A DNA stretch of 64,000 nucleotides from Serratia nematodiphila DZ0503SBS1 (GCF_000738675.1 NZ_JPUX01000002.1:682001-746000), one strand, 5' to 3'; counted from the first letter of the stretch, positions 27,984 to 36,646 are shown. Numbers and translations: made by a program. The notes: generated by a model from the sequence alone, not told the origin.

Positions 27984-28319
27984 TCAGTGTACGGTGGCGT
28001 TCTGTGCCGCCGACAGGCGCTCGCAGCACAGCTCGTCCATCATCTTTTGCCCCAGCGCGGTCAAGCGCGGTGCGGCCACCAGAACGTCCGGCTGCACCAT
28101 GTCGCTCAGCATGGTGCACGCCATGTCCATGCCGTCATCCACGCCGTACTGCCGCACAAAATGTCCCTCCAGGCGCAGGGCAATCGTCATCTGCAGCTCG
28201 TCCAGCGTGTACCCCAGGCTCACCCGGTAAAAGGCGCAGGTATCCAGATAGGCTTGCGCCACGGCGCGGCGGAAAACGGCGGTACGGACTTCAATCGGTA
28301 AACAGGATGCAGTGTTCAT
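27984..28319 (-). CDS. P4 epsilon-like derepression protein (tentative)
   Basis: The 111-residue product is mostly helical, with LDELQMTIALRLEGHFVRQY GVD in the middle, resembling from memory the derepression protein that P4-like satellites use to inactivate the P2 immunity repressor. It starts by ATGA overlap with the gene before it and ends 11 bp before alpha, so it is firmly in the operon. The function is a family guess from size, order and this helical segment. Confidence 0.5.
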   Translation of the reverse strand: MNTASCLPIEVRTAVFRRAVAQAYLDTCAFYRVSLGYTLDELQMTIALRLEGHFVRQYGVDDGMDMACTMLSDMVQPDVLVAAPRLTALGQKMMDELCCERLSAAQNATVH

Positions 28320-28579
28320 GCGGCGGTGGCCTCCATGCGGGCAAGGATTTGGGTTTCACAGGTGTTGACGACGTGGCCGAGCTGGTCGGTCAGCAAGGCA
28401 ATGACCGAGGCAAACGATGCCTGTTGCACGGCGTCGGGGCGCTGCCCGCCGAGGTCGAGGGTGTCCAGCAGGTCAAGGAACAGCACGCCGGTGGCGTGCG
28501 CATGCTGGAGACGCAGAAAATCGGCATGCGGGATTGGGTAATGGGTGTCGCGGTAGTAGCGGTCGGCCAGGGTATTCAT
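28316..28579 (-). CDS. Small satellite-operon protein, unknown function
   Basis: An 87-residue product, rich in Leu, Ala and His ([20 protein letters not shown]). Both ends overlap neighbours by ATGA, a strong sign of real translation. Similar-sized orfs occur at this place in P4-like elements. I recognise no domain. Confidence 0.65.
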   Translation of the reverse strand: MNTLADRYYRDTHYPIPHADFLRLQHAHATGVLFLDLLDTLDLGGQRPDAVQQASFASVIALLTDQLGHVVNTCETQILARMEATAA

Positions 28580-28767
28580 GCTGCCGCCTTAACCGGCAGA
28601 CGACCGGCAAAGGACAACACATAATCACGGGCCAGCAGACGGCGAGCGTTGTGCTCAGAATCCGCCACGGTGCGCACGATACGCGGGGCGGCAGTCAACG
28701 CAGAACGACGCACGGCCGCAAACAAAAAGCAAAATGTCGGGTGAGTCGGGGTGAGGGTCGTAGCCAT
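28576..28767 (-). CDS. Icd-like (host cell division inhibitor-like) small protein
   Basis: The 63-residue product contains [20 protein letters not shown] and ends [20 protein letters not shown], typical of proteins annotated Icd-like in P4-type satellites. P4's kil gene occupies the equivalent place. A GGAGG site 9 bases before the ATG at 28767 supports independent translation. The same frame stays open upstream to 29,175 through a structured leader, but that part is better read as RNA. The toxic activity is an inference from the family name. Confidence 0.7.
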   Translation of the reverse strand: MATTLTPTHPTFCFLFAAVRRSALTAAPRIVRTVADSEHNARRLLARDYVLSFAGRLPVKAAA

Positions 28768-29129
28768 AACGGCAGCCTCCAAGGTTAGCGAATTACCGCT
28801 ACCACCGGAGTTCCTACACTCAATGGTGGTAGCCCAGACGGGGGTAGGAATACCGGCAACCTTGGAAACCGGCCAGCCCGAAGGCTGCCCCGCCTGAGCC
28901 ACCATTGATTGACTGCTGCGGTAGCATAACATCCACCGCGCAAAAAATGAGCGCACTAAGGCTGTGACATAAAAAAACACGCGTGGCGCGTGTTCATTTG
29001 TCGCCAAGATTAAACACGGGTTCCTACGCCCGGCTGCCGATTTTGCGACAGCGGGAGGACTATAGCGCAGGGCCGGACGTGGGGGCAAGCCGTAAGACGC
29101 CCCCGGACGTTCAATCGATCGCATAGTGA
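28768..29129 (-). ncRNA. Structured leader, candidate P4-type immunity RNA region (Ash frame)
   Basis: Two nested inverted repeats occupy the leader: CCGGnnTTCCTAC at 28,805-28,817 pairs with 28,844-28,856, and CAATGGTGG at 28,821-28,829 pairs with 28,899-28,907. P4 encodes its cI antisense immunity RNA and matching target sequences in just this leader, upstream of kil. The overlapping frame (ARSFF, then [20 protein letters not shown]) matches what databases call the Ash protein family. I infer that the conserved entity is the RNA. Confidence 0.5.
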
Positions 29130-29375
29130 TCAACAGTCGGTCAGTTGGTCGTTGCGGGTATCGGTCGCCGCGCAAGTCAGCGGCACCGGCCCGGCACGGA
29201 ACAGGCGCGGCTCAGCCTGGCGACTCGCCAGACGAATAACGCCGTGTTTTTCGCTGCGGTGATCCGGCAAGACGACGCCAGGCTCTTTACGCTGCAACAG
29301 GATAGCTTCCGCCACAAACAGCGCGTCGCGCTCATCGAGGGTGAAATGCTGGCGACCAAAGGTTAGCTGCATCAT
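29130..29375 (-). CDS. Small protein coupled to alpA, unknown function
   Basis: The 81-residue product starts [20 protein letters not shown] and its ATG overlaps the alpA stop (ATGA). It is charged and has no recognised domain. Its place between alpA and the immunity region is normal for a P4-like early operon. Confidence 0.6.
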   Translation of the reverse strand: MMQLTFGRQHFTLDERDALFVAEAILLQRKEPGVVLPDHRSEKHGVIRLASRQAEPRLFRAGPVPLTCAATDTRNDQLTDC

Positions 29376-29635
29376 ACGGCGGCCCCCTGGTGACGGTTGG
29401 CGATACACTCGTCCATCCACTGCTCGACCTCGGAGGCCAGCCAGGCGACGTTTTTACCGCCGAGGGAGACCTGAGCCGGGAACTGCCGGCGGCTCATCAT
29501 CTCGTACACGGTGGAGCGAGACAGGCCGGTGGTGTAGAGCACTTCCGGCAGGCGAATAAAACGTTCGCGCGGGGTGTAACCGCCAGGAAGCACCGGCGAC
29601 GGGGTAAATGGGGTGGGAGTGGAAACGGTCAACAT
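29372..29635 (-). CDS. AlpA-family transcriptional regulator
   Basis: The 87-residue product has the AlpA/excisionase winged-helix pattern: RFIRLPEVLYTTGLSRSTVY, then RRQFPAQVSLGGKNVAWLAS and EVEQWMDECI. AlpA (Vis in P4) represses its own promoters and can promote excision by acting on the integrase. As first gene of the leftward operon it faces the origin and the late promoter region. Confidence 0.92.
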   Translation of the reverse strand: MLTVSTPTPFTPSPVLPGGYTPRERFIRLPEVLYTTGLSRSTVYEMMSRRQFPAQVSLGGKNVAWLASEVEQWMDECIANRHQGAAV

Positions 29636-29639
29636 AAAA

Positions 29640-30177
29640 CGCTACCTCTTTGTGTCCGGCCAACGCTGGCCGGGACTGTGTGAACTTCGGTAGCGCCCTA
29701 TTATGTGAATATTTACCGGGGTGGCAACAAGGCGTTGTTGTGTGATGGAACAGATTTTATGCTTACTTTTCAATCAAGTGGACAGCGTTGGCCGATACTG
29801 GCCTTTATTGGCATTTATTGACCTTTGTTGGCAAACCGGCCGGAAAGCCTGAACGATGAATGGACGGTTGATTAATAGGGAAAAACCGCCAAACACCGCT
29901 AGCCAGGGAAAAGGTCGTTTTGGGCCGGGTGAACAGTGGTGAACACTGGATGAAGAGTTTATAAAAAACTGTTCACCCTCTTATTTACTGATTTATCTAT
30001 ATTTTTTATTTAGGTGAACAGTAGTGAATAGTTTTAGGTAAAACTAAAAACGGCTTGATGGTTTTCTCATCAGTGCCCAAGGCTGTTGTCCTGGGGACAG
30101 TCCAACCGGGATGAATGGCGATGTTGTACGGCGGTCAGCAGAATAGCCTCACATTGACTGACACCGGAGACACGACC
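29640..30177. other. Satellite control region between early and late operons
   Basis: Holds the origin iterons and the divergent promoters. TGTTGTCCTGGGGACA at 30,084-30,099 resembles the Ogr/Delta half-site pair (TGT...ACA) but with 10 rather than 12 bases between, so it is only a candidate late-promoter element for sid. No gene present. Confidence 0.45.
29928..30032. other. P4-type replication origin (iteron array)
   Basis: GGTGAACAG at 29,928-29,936, GGTGAACAC at 29,938-29,946, CTGTTCACC (inverted) at 29,969-29,977, GGTGAACAG at 30,013-30,021 and a weaker AGTGAATAG just after. These match the type I iterons bound by P4 alpha and surround an AT-rich stretch suitable for melting. Confidence 0.8.
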
Positions 30178-30903
30178 ATGAGCACCACCGCCTTACCGAA
30201 ATACATCACCGATAAACTGCAAGCCCTGCGCGACGCTCGCGCCGCCCACGACAAAAACTACCAGGCGTTGACCGACGTCGTAACCGGCATTGCCCGCTGC
30301 CACCAACAGAAGAAAGACACCGAAGTGCAGAGCCAGGAGGCAGAAAGCCAGTGGCGCACTCCGTTTCGCAAACTGTGCGGAGAAATGACGCCGGAACTGC
30401 AAGCGCAGCACCACAGTCGGATTTCCAAGCGGGAACTGGCGAAAGAGTTCGACGGCCTGATTGAGGAGATGGAGCTGGACAAAATGCAGTTTCACCTCAA
30501 CTGCGGCGGCACAGCCCCGAAGGTGGTGAGCGCGCACAAAGACGCCCTCACGACCTTTGCGGCTCATGCGATGCATCAGGCAGTGGATGCGCTGAGCAAG
30601 GCGCTTATCAGCCCTGACGTTATCAAGGCGTGTGCACTGGCTTCACGGGCTTACGGCGTCTATGCGGACAATCCGATGAAAATGATTGAGCAACAGGTAC
30701 TGGGCACGCTACAAGGCCGCATTCGCGCTACCATGGCTACACAAAATATCGACCACCCGGTGCTGAATGAGATTGGCCTGACGATACCGCAAGAAACCGG
30801 CGTATTGCGGGAACGACAAAGATGCCCGATGCGCCAGATGCAAGGGGTAACAGAATTAGCGGAAAAACGTCAATGCATGCAGCAGAAAGGGGCCAAATCA
30901 TGA
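30178..30903 (+). CDS. Sid-like capsid size determination protein
   Basis: The 241-residue, mostly helical protein begins MSTTALPKYITDKLQALRDA and follows P4 Sid in pattern (RKLCGEMTPELQAQHHSRIS, then RELAKEFDGL). Sid forms an external cage that makes the helper capsid protein assemble the small satellite head. The start at 30178 has GGAG upstream; a longer frame from 30115 is less likely. It overlaps the Delta gene by ATGA, matching the P4 sid-delta order. The C-terminal 30 residues look less Sid-like. Confidence 0.75.
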   Translation: MSTTALPKYITDKLQALRDARAAHDKNYQALTDVVTGIARCHQQKKDTEVQSQEAESQWRTPFRKLCGEMTPELQAQHHSRISKRELAKEFDGLIEEMELDKMQFHLNCGGTAPKVVSAHKDALTTFAAHAMHQAVDALSKALISPDVIKACALASRAYGVYADNPMKMIEQQVLGTLQGRIRATMATQNIDHPVLNEIGLTIPQETGVLRERQRCPMRQMQGVTELAEKRQCMQQKGAKS

Positions 30904-31154
30904 TGCGCTGCCCGCTGTGCACTCATGCGTCCTATACACGAACCAGCCGCTATATCACGGAGCGGACGAAAGAGGCGTATTACCAATGTCAGAGCCTGAC
31001 CTGTTCTTGCACATTCAAGACGGTGGAAAGCGTCGATAAAATCCTGTGCCAGCCGATACAAGCGCAACCGGTCGATGAGAACGCCTTGCCACCGCCGGAG
31101 AAACGGACGTTGAAGCGCTATCGCCGTTACAACAGCAATCCTACTCTGCACTAA
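30900..31154 (+). CDS. Ogr/Delta-family zinc-finger activator
   Basis: The 84-residue product has one Ogr/Delta finger, Cys4-x2-Cys7 and Cys30-x4-Cys35, with YITERTKEAYYQCQ between. These proteins activate late promoters of P2-type helpers and their satellites. P4 Delta carries two such domains in tandem, whereas this has one, like P2 Ogr. It starts inside the sid stop. No psu gene follows, and only 267 bp separate it from the integrase 3' end. Confidence 0.9.
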   Translation: MMRCPLCTHASYTRTSRYITERTKEAYYQCQSLTCSCTFKTVESVDKILCQPIQAQPVDENALPPPEKRTLKRYRRYNSNPTLH

Positions 31155-31250
31155 TCACACTCCGCCCCGCCGCTCTCGCCAGCATCGCGGGGCATTCTCC
31201 TTCCGCCTCACCCAAAACAGCCTTTTTCCTGGCTAGCCAGCCACAAATTG

Positions 31251-31360
31251 CGCGTGCATGCATAGGGTGCATGATTTTGCATGCAAGAAAATGCACATTT
31301 CATCCCCATCCGAGCCAGTACTGGCGCGGCCTGCGGTCTCTCATGCGGGTGCATGAAAAG
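31251..31360. repeat. Cluster of TGCATG motifs downstream of int
   Basis: GTGCATG or TGCATGC recurs about five times within 110 bp. It lies in the gap that holds defence cargo in many P4-like elements but is otherwise empty here. It could bind a satellite protein; nothing more can be said. Confidence 0.4.
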
Positions 31361-31421
31361 CGACACAGAAAGCGCGCAGGCGAGGCGGGGGTAGCATTGC
31401 GCGCCAGGGGGTTTTAACGCT

Positions 31422-32612
31422 TTATTGGCTGTGAGACTGGCGAGCAAGGCCCGCGATAAAATCGGCGTACCACTGCAACATGTCACGACGCTTCTCAAGG
31501 TACTGAGCATGGTTGTAAGTGCCGCGAATGGCGTTCTTGTCCACGTGGGCGAGCTGCATCTCTATCCAGGCTGTATTGAAGTCCTGCTCATGCAAAATCG
31601 TGGACATCATGTGCCTGAAGCCGTGGCCGGTGAGTCGACCGTGATAGCCGATACGCTTAAGGAGCTGGTTGATACTCGCTTCGCTCATCGGCTTGTTGAC
31701 GTCATTACGGCCCGGGAAAACATAGCGATAGTTGCCCGTATAGGTTCTCAGTTCATTCAGGATGGCCGCCGCCTGCGTCGATAACGGCACGAGATGATCC
31801 CGGCGCATTTTCATGCGCTCCTGCGGAATTTCCCAAAGCGCGTTATCCAGATCAAACTCATGCCATTGCGCCATGCGCAGCTCAATCCCCCTGACTCCGG
31901 TCAACATCAGTAACTTCGTCGCCAGCTGTACCAACCGACTGCCGGAGTGCATCTCCAGCGCCGCAAGAAAATCGGGGATTTCGTCAACGGATAAAAAAGG
32001 ATAATGAGTAGATTTTGGGCTAATCAAAACGCTGGAGAGATCGGCGGCTGGGTTGAACTCCGCCCGCCCGGTTGCCGTGGCATATCGGAAGACCTCACCG
32101 CAGCGCTGTCTGACCTTACGCATTTTCTCAAGCGCCCCACGCGCCTCAATTTTGCGAAGCACTGTGAGTAGCTCAAGCGGCTTTATCGCCGAAATGGGAT
32201 GCTGTCCCAGATAGGGGAAAATATCAATGTTGAACGCGTCCATGATATCGGCCGCATACCCTGCTGACCACGTCGCCAATTTGGACTGATGCCACTCCTT
32301 CGCGATCGCTTCAAAGGTGTTTGCATTCCCGTATAGCTGCGCCAGCTTTTTCTCTTTACGAACTGTGCTGGGGTTCTGCCCCTCAGCAACTAACTTTCTG
32401 GATTCATCGCGCTTTGACCGAGCATCGGCCAACGAAACGGCAGGATAGACGCCGAATGAAATCATCTTGGGCTTACCGGCAAAGCGATAACGAAAGCGCC
32501 AGCTCTTGCTGCCATTGGGTTCAACCAAAAGGGATAAGCCCAACCCATCACTCAACGTGTAAGGTTTAGGGGTGGGCTTAGCATTCCGGATTTGTAAGTT
32601 ATTAAGTCGCAT
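31422..32612 (-). CDS. P4-type tyrosine integrase
   Basis: The 396-residue protein has the N-terminal arm-binding domain of P4-like integrases (LQIRNAKPTPKPYTLSDGLG), a core-binding domain (about 100-190) and the catalytic domain with Arg241 (TGVRGIEL), His330/Arg333 (HGFRHMMS), His356 (LAHVDKN) and the likely nucleophile Tyr371 (NHAQYLEKRR). All catalytic residues are present, so it is probably active. Its 5' end faces thrW 163 bp away, consistent with site-specific insertion in that tRNA. Confidence 0.96.
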   Translation of the reverse strand: MRLNNLQIRNAKPTPKPYTLSDGLGLSLLVEPNGSKSWRFRYRFAGKPKMISFGVYPAVSLADARSKRDESRKLVAEGQNPSTVRKEKKLAQLYGNANTFEAIAKEWHQSKLATWSAGYAADIMDAFNIDIFPYLGQHPISAIKPLELLTVLRKIEARGALEKMRKVRQRCGEVFRYATATGRAEFNPAADLSSVLISPKSTHYPFLSVDEIPDFLAALEMHSGSRLVQLATKLLMLTGVRGIELRMAQWHEFDLDNALWEIPQERMKMRRDHLVPLSTQAAAILNELRTYTGNYRYVFPGRNDVNKPMSEASINQLLKRIGYHGRLTGHGFRHMMSTILHEQDFNTAWIEMQLAHVDKNAIRGTYNHAQYLEKRRDMLQWYADFIAGLARQSHSQ

Positions 32613-32689
32613 GTGTATAGAAATTCAAGACCGAACAGAAGTACACGCAATTCTACACACACCTGATATTGGATTCCACAGGACGGCGC

Positions 32690-32756
32690 CGGACAATCAC
32701 GGACATAAAACCCAATCAATGCATTGTTATTTAATGTATTTTTGGATGATTACGGA
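32690..32756. promoter_or_regulatory. Possible integrase arm sites and int promoter
   Basis: CAATCACGGACATA and GATTACGGACGTTA are near-identical direct repeats between int and the attachment site. Repeated short sites beside attP are typical arm-binding sites and often overlap the int promoter. Confidence 0.4.
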
Positions 32757-32774
32757 CGTTACAGGAAGAGAGGA

Positions 32775-32791
32775 TGGTGCCGATAATAGGA
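32775..32791 (+). repeat. Right attachment repeat inside thrW
   Basis: Identical to 10,275-10,291. Covers the CCA, discriminator, acceptor 3' strand and part of the T-stem. Confidence 0.85.
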
Positions 32792-32850
32792 GTCGAACCT
32801 ACGACCTTCGCATTACGAATGCGCTGCTCTACCAACTGAGCTATATCGGC
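32775..32850 (-). tRNA. thrW: tRNA-Thr (anticodon CGU)
   Basis: The 76-nt gene, including an encoded CCA, folds as a standard cloverleaf: acceptor GCCGATA/TATCGGC, D-arm GCTC...GAGC, anticodon loop TTCGTAA (CGT), T-arm with TTCGACT. It matches E. coli thrW, which likewise lies next to proA and is a known phage integration site. It is intact, rebuilt by the island's own copy of the 3' end. Confidence 0.97.
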
Positions 32851-33012
32851 ATCGAGCCGGGCCTGCGGGGCAAGCCGGAAGTGCGTTGAACAAGGTAGAC
32901 CTGTGCACGAAATGAGTCAATAGCCGCCGGGGCGTTTGGTTGTTTTATCATCAGTGGCGATTTGAAGGTCGTACCACACGAGCATCAACGCGGCTCGTGC
33001 AGCTCCCGTCAT

Positions 33013-33241
33013 TCACTCAAGGCGCTTCATACCGCCATATCTTGAAGGCCATATTTCCGCCGGCGCCAACTCCAATGCTTCAGCGATCAGCCTCTCCCCC
33101 TTTTGGCCAATGTCGAGCCAAAGCATTGCCTAACGTAGAAGATGCCAATCCGGCTTTTCTGGAAACAGCAGCCAAAGTCGTGCCCTTCTTCTTCAAAGCG
33201 GCGATGACGTCCGCCGGATGCCAATCTTGTTTATCCATCAT
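33013..33241 (-). pseudogene. Ner/Nlp-like DNA-binding protein, frameshifted
   Basis: The frame begins MMDKQDWHPADVIAALKKKG and LAAVSRKAGLASSTLGNALA, as in the Mu Ner / Nlp (SfsB) helix-turn-helix family, with an excellent AGGAGG site. A run of five G near 33,100 puts it out of frame at WPKG; the expected continuation ERLIAEALELAPAEIWPSRY follows in the other frame to a stop at 33,013. One G fewer would restore a protein of about 76 residues. It may be a fixed mutation or a slippage switch. Confidence 0.75.
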
Positions 33242-33269
33242 GTTTAATCCTCCTGATTACCTTGCCTCG

Positions 33270-33294
33270 TAATTATCCCGTTTTGGGATAATTA
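33270..33294. promoter_or_regulatory. Perfect palindromic operator between divergent regulators
   Basis: TAATTATCCC and GGGATAATTA are exact 10-bp inverted arms around GTTTT. The site is central in the 101-bp gap between the Ner-like and XRE genes. Confidence 0.75.
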
Positions 33295-33305
33295 CGACAA
33301 TCGCA

Positions 33306-33326
33306 GATATTCGATTTTGGGATATC
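33306..33326. promoter_or_regulatory. Second, imperfect operator
   Basis: GATATTCG and GGGATATC surround ATTTT, repeating the TTTTGGGATA half-site of the first operator 36 bp away. It overlaps the likely promoter of the XRE gene. Confidence 0.6.
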
Positions 33327-33342
33327 ACTCGCGGAAAACGTC

Positions 33343-33591
33343 ATGACCTCAGTTTATTCAGCAGAATATCAATTGGTTATAAAAATACTTCGAGACGCTC
33401 GTATAGAAAAAGGCATCACTCAGGTCAAGTTAGCCGAAGCACTTGGCCGCCCACAATCCTTTATCGCTAAGGTTGAAAATGGCGAAAGGAAATTGGATGT
33501 CGTGGAATTTGCCTTGATCGCACGGTTACTGGATGTAAATACCGGGCCAATTATGGAACGCATTGGACGTAACGCTAGAAAGCTGAGATAA
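33343..33591 (+). CDS. XRE-family helix-turn-helix regulator
   Basis: The 82-residue protein is a single Cro/CI-type helix-turn-helix (ILRDARIEKGITQVKLAEAL then RPQSFIAKVENGERKLDVVE). It probably represses itself through the two palindromes just upstream. No convincing ribosome-binding site is seen, so the message may be poorly translated or nearly leaderless. It lies divergently from the Ner-like gene, like a miniature phage switch, but no other phage genes remain between thrW and proA. Confidence 0.85.
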   Translation: MTSVYSAEYQLVIKILRDARIEKGITQVKLAEALGRPQSFIAKVENGERKLDVVEFALIARLLDVNTGPIMERIGRNARKLR

Positions 33592-33701
33592 AGGGGAGCC
33601 CGCTTCTCAGATAAACGGATTCTCAGCTTAAGTTCTCTTCCCCAAAAACAATCAGGGCGCAGCACGCTGCGCCCTGACCTCTTTATGACCGCAATCCGGC
33701 C

Positions 33702-34955
33702 TTAGCTGCGCACCAGATCGTCGCCGTAGCCGATCCACTTGTAGGTGGTCAGCGCGTCCAGGCCCATCGGGCCGCGGGCGTGCAGTTTCTGGGTGCTCAC
33801 CGCCACTTCCGCGCCCAGGCCGAATTGGCCGCCGTCGGTGAAGCGGGTGCTGGCGTTGACGTACACCGCCGAGGAGTCCACCGCGCGCACGAAATGCTCG
33901 GCGCTGCTCAGCGAGCGGGTGAGGATCGCGTCGGAGTGGTTGGTGCCGTGGGTGCGGATGTGGTCGATGGCCTGATCGATATCGTCCACCAGCAGCACGT
34001 TCAGATCCAGCGACAGCCATTCGTCGTCGTAATCTTCCGCGTTCACTGGCACCACCGTCGCCGGGCCGCCCTGCAGCAGCGGCAGCGCGTTTTCCGCCGC
34101 GTGCAGCGTCACGCCCGCCGCCGCCATTTTGGCGCTCAGCGCCGGCAGGAACTCGGCGGCGATGCTGCGGTTCACCAGCAGCGTCTCCAGCGAGTTACAG
34201 GCGCTGGGGCGCTGGATCTTGGCGTTTTCAATCACCGTCAGCGCCTTGTCGAAATCGACGTCGGCATCCACGTAGGTGTGGCACACACCGATGCCGCCGG
34301 TGATCACCGGGATGGTCGATTGCTCGCGGCACAGCTTGTGCAGGCCGGCGCCGCCGCGCGGGATCAGCATGTCGACATAGCGGTCCAGGCGCAGCAGTTC
34401 GTTCACCAGCGCGCGATCCGGGCTGTCGATCGCCTGCACCGCCGCAGCCGGCAGGCCGCACTGTTCCAGCGCCTGCTGGATCACTTTCACCGTCGCCTGG
34501 TTGGTGTTGTGCGTCTCTTTACCGCCGCGCAGGATCACCGCATTACCGGTTTTCAGGCACAGGCTGGCGACGTCGATGGTGACGTTCGGCCGCGCCTCGT
34601 AAATCACGCCGATCACGCCGAGCGGCACCCGGCGGCGCTCCAGCTTCAGCCCGCTGTCCAGCAGGTTGCCGTCCAGCACATGGCCGACCGGATCGTTCAG
34701 GCGGCACACCTGGCGCACGTCGTTGGCGATCGCCGCCAGCCGCGCCGGAGTCAGCAGCAGGCGATCGAGCAGCGCTTCGCTCATGCCGGTGGCGCGCGCC
34801 TGCGCCATGTCTTGTTCGTTCGCCAGCAGGATCGCTTCGCTGTTGGCTTCCAGACTGTCGGCCATTACCGACAGCACCTGATTCTTCTTCGCCGTGCTCA
34901 GCACCGCCAGCTGCCAGGAGGCCTGCTTGGCGGTCTTCCCCATCTGCTCCAGCAT
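33702..34955 (-). CDS. proA: Gamma-glutamyl phosphate reductase
   Basis: ProA reduces gamma-glutamyl phosphate to glutamate semialdehyde with NADPH, the second step of proline synthesis. The product, 417 residues from [20 protein letters not shown], equals E. coli ProA in length, with the [20 protein letters not shown] and [15 protein letters not shown] (catalytic Cys) segments. The ATG at 34955 has AAGGAG at ideal distance; a GTG two codons earlier overlaps that site. It begins 9 bp after proB, with which it forms an operon. Confidence 0.98.
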   Translation of the reverse strand: MLEQMGKTAKQASWQLAVLSTAKKNQVLSVMADSLEANSEAILLANEQDMAQARATGMSEALLDRLLLTPARLAAIANDVRQVCRLNDPVGHVLDGNLLDSGLKLERRRVPLGVIGVIYEARPNVTIDVASLCLKTGNAVILRGGKETHNTNQATVKVIQQALEQCGLPAAAVQAIDSPDRALVNELLRLDRYVDMLIPRGGAGLHKLCREQSTIPVITGGIGVCHTYVDADVDFDKALTVIENAKIQRPSACNSLETLLVNRSIAAEFLPALSAKMAAAGVTLHAAENALPLLQGGPATVVPVNAEDYDDEWLSLDLNVLLVDDIDQAIDHIRTHGTNHSDAILTRSLSSAEHFVRAVDSSAVYVNASTRFTDGGQFGLGAEVAVSTQKLHARGPMGLDALTTYKWIGYGDDLVRS

Positions 34956-34964
34956 GCTCACTCC

Positions 34965-36068
34965 TTAACTGACAATCATATCGTCGCGGTGCACTGCCAC
35001 CGGACCGTATTCATAACCGAGGATTTCGGTGATTTCCTGCGAGTGGTGCCCGGCGATCATGCGCATCGCATCGCTGTTGTAGCGGCTGACGCCATGCGCC
35101 AGATCGCGCCCCGCCAGGTTGCGGATGCGGATCACTTCGCCGCGCGAGAAGTCGCCCTTCACTTCGCGGATGCCTTTCGGCAGCAGCGAGCTGCCGCGCG
35201 CCATCATCGCTTCCACCGCGCCGTCATCGACGGTGATCTCACCGGCCGGCGGCGCGCCAAAGATCCAGCGCTTGCGGTTTTCCAGCGGGGTTTCCAGCGC
35301 GTGGAAACGGGTGCCTACCGGTTTGCCCTCGATCACGTCCGCCACCACGCCCGGCTTGCTGCCGGCGGCGATCACCACGTCGATGCCGGCGCGGCAGGCC
35401 ACGTCGGCCGCCTGCAGCTTGGTGCCCATGCCGCCGGTGCCCAGACCGGAGACGCTGTCGCCGGCGATGGCGCGCAGCGCGTCGTCGATGCCGTGCACTT
35501 CACGGATCAGTTCGGCCTGCGGGTTGTTGCGCGGATCGGCGGTGTAGAGGCCCTGCTGATCGGTCAGCAGCAGCAGTTTGTCGGCCCCGGCCAGAATGGC
35601 CGCCAGCGCCGACAGGTTATCGTTGTCGCCCACTTTGATTTCGGCGGTGGCGACGGCGTCGTTCTCATTGATTACCGGCACGATGCGGTTGTCCAGCAGC
35701 GCCGTCATGGTGTCGCGCGCGTTAAGGAAGCGCTCGCGGTCTTCCAGATCGGCGCGCGTCAGCAGCATCTGCCCGACGTGGATGCCGTAAATGGAGAACA
35801 GCTGTTCCCACAGCTGGATCAGCCGGCTCTGCCCCACCGCCGCCAGCAGCTGCTTGGAGGCGATGGTGGCGGGCAGCTCGGGGTAGCCCAGGTGTTCGCG
35901 CCCGGCGGCGATGGCGCCGGAGGTGACGATGACGATGCGGTGGCCCGCGGCGTGTTGCTGCGCGCACTGGCGCACCAATTCGACGATGTGGGCGCGGTTC
36001 AGACGCAGCGATCCGCCGGTCAACACGCTGGTGCCCAATTTCACAACCAATGTCTGGCTGCCGTTCAT
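34965..36068 (-). CDS. proB: Glutamate 5-kinase
   Basis: ProB phosphorylates glutamate with ATP, the feedback-controlled first step of proline synthesis. The 367-residue product begins [20 protein letters not shown] and has the amino-acid-kinase core ([37 protein letters not shown] glycine loop) plus a C-terminal PUA domain. Upstream, E. coli has phoE between proB and crl; here only 116 bp separate them. Confidence 0.97.
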   Translation of the reverse strand: MNGSQTLVVKLGTSVLTGGSLRLNRAHIVELVRQCAQQHAAGHRIVIVTSGAIAAGREHLGYPELPATIASKQLLAAVGQSRLIQLWEQLFSIYGIHVGQMLLTRADLEDRERFLNARDTMTALLDNRIVPVINENDAVATAEIKVGDNDNLSALAAILAGADKLLLLTDQQGLYTADPRNNPQAELIREVHGIDDALRAIAGDSVSGLGTGGMGTKLQAADVACRAGIDVVIAAGSKPGVVADVIEGKPVGTRFHALETPLENRKRWIFGAPPAGEITVDDGAVEAMMARGSSLLPKGIREVKGDFSRGEVIRIRNLAGRDLAHGVSRYNSDAMRMIAGHHSQEITEILGYEYGPVAVHRDDMIVS

Positions 36069-36184
36069 AGTATTTCTGCCGTGTGTAATGATGAGAAGAA
36101 GAGTGCAAAGGTCTTTGTAACAGGAGAGACGCGTTATGCCAACAGGCACAACGCGAAATCAGCACAATACGTGGTCAAACGGGG

Positions 36185-36586
36185 TCAGGCGGAGAGTTTG
36201 ATCAGTTTTTCTTTGAAATCGTCGGCGGGTTCCAGCCCCAGCTCCATGGTCGCCAGCAGCTCGCCCAGGCGGCGATGGAAGTCGCGCAGGGTGTCTTCCA
36301 GCTTGGCGTTCACTTCATCATCCTTAATGTTTTGCGCCGTCCAGTCGCCTTCCTTGTCGAACAGGCCGAATTGGTACGAATAGGTGAAGCGCGCCTCTTC
36401 CGCCTGCAGCTCCATCCACCAGCCCCAGAACTCGCGCTTCTCCGGAGCGGGCTTTACATTGACGCAGACGGCCAAACAATCAAAGAAAAAACGGTCGTTT
36501 TCACATTGCCCTTCACGCAGGTACGGCCCCAAGCTGGCAAAACGTTTCATTAGTCGGCTTTTAGGGTGACCACTCGGTAACGTCAT
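36185..36586 (-). CDS. crl: Crl, sigma-S assembly factor
   Basis: The 133-residue protein ([20 protein letters not shown], then [20 protein letters not shown] and [10 protein letters not shown]) is the usual size of Crl, which binds RpoS and helps it assemble with RNA polymerase core in stationary phase. It is adjacent to frsA as in E. coli. No defects are visible. Confidence 0.97.
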   Translation of the reverse strand: MTLPSGHPKSRLMKRFASLGPYLREGQCENDRFFFDCLAVCVNVKPAPEKREFWGWWMELQAEEARFTYSYQFGLFDKEGDWTAQNIKDDEVNAKLEDTLRDFHRRLGELLATMELGLEPADDFKEKLIKLSA

Positions 36587-36646
36587 TCTCTCACCTCCTC
36601 AATGTAGACCACTCTTTTTAACAAACTGTTAAAATTTAGCAACTAA

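Larger units (their letters stand above)
10275..32791. mobile_element. Genomic island at thrW: P4-like satellite plus cargo
   Basis: Bounded by a 17-bp direct repeat of the thrW 3' end (10,275-10,291 and 32,775-32,791). A P4-type integrase reads leftward from next to the tRNA, the usual arrangement when a satellite integrates and rebuilds the tRNA. Inside are a complete-looking P4-like satellite (about 25.6-32.6 kb), fragments of an older one (10.4-12.8 kb), IS3-family elements and an AT-rich gene cargo (13-25.2 kb). That base composition departs clearly from both flanks. Confidence 0.85.

Noticed and set aside
32940..33272. 110-codon plus-strand frame next to thrW
   Set aside because: The minus strand carries a Ner/Nlp-like sequence with an excellent ribosome site, which explains the region better.
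33780..36383. 867-codon frame opposite proA and proB
   Set aside because: Low-complexity His/Arg/Gln/Val composition typical of antisense to GC-rich genes; proBA are certain.
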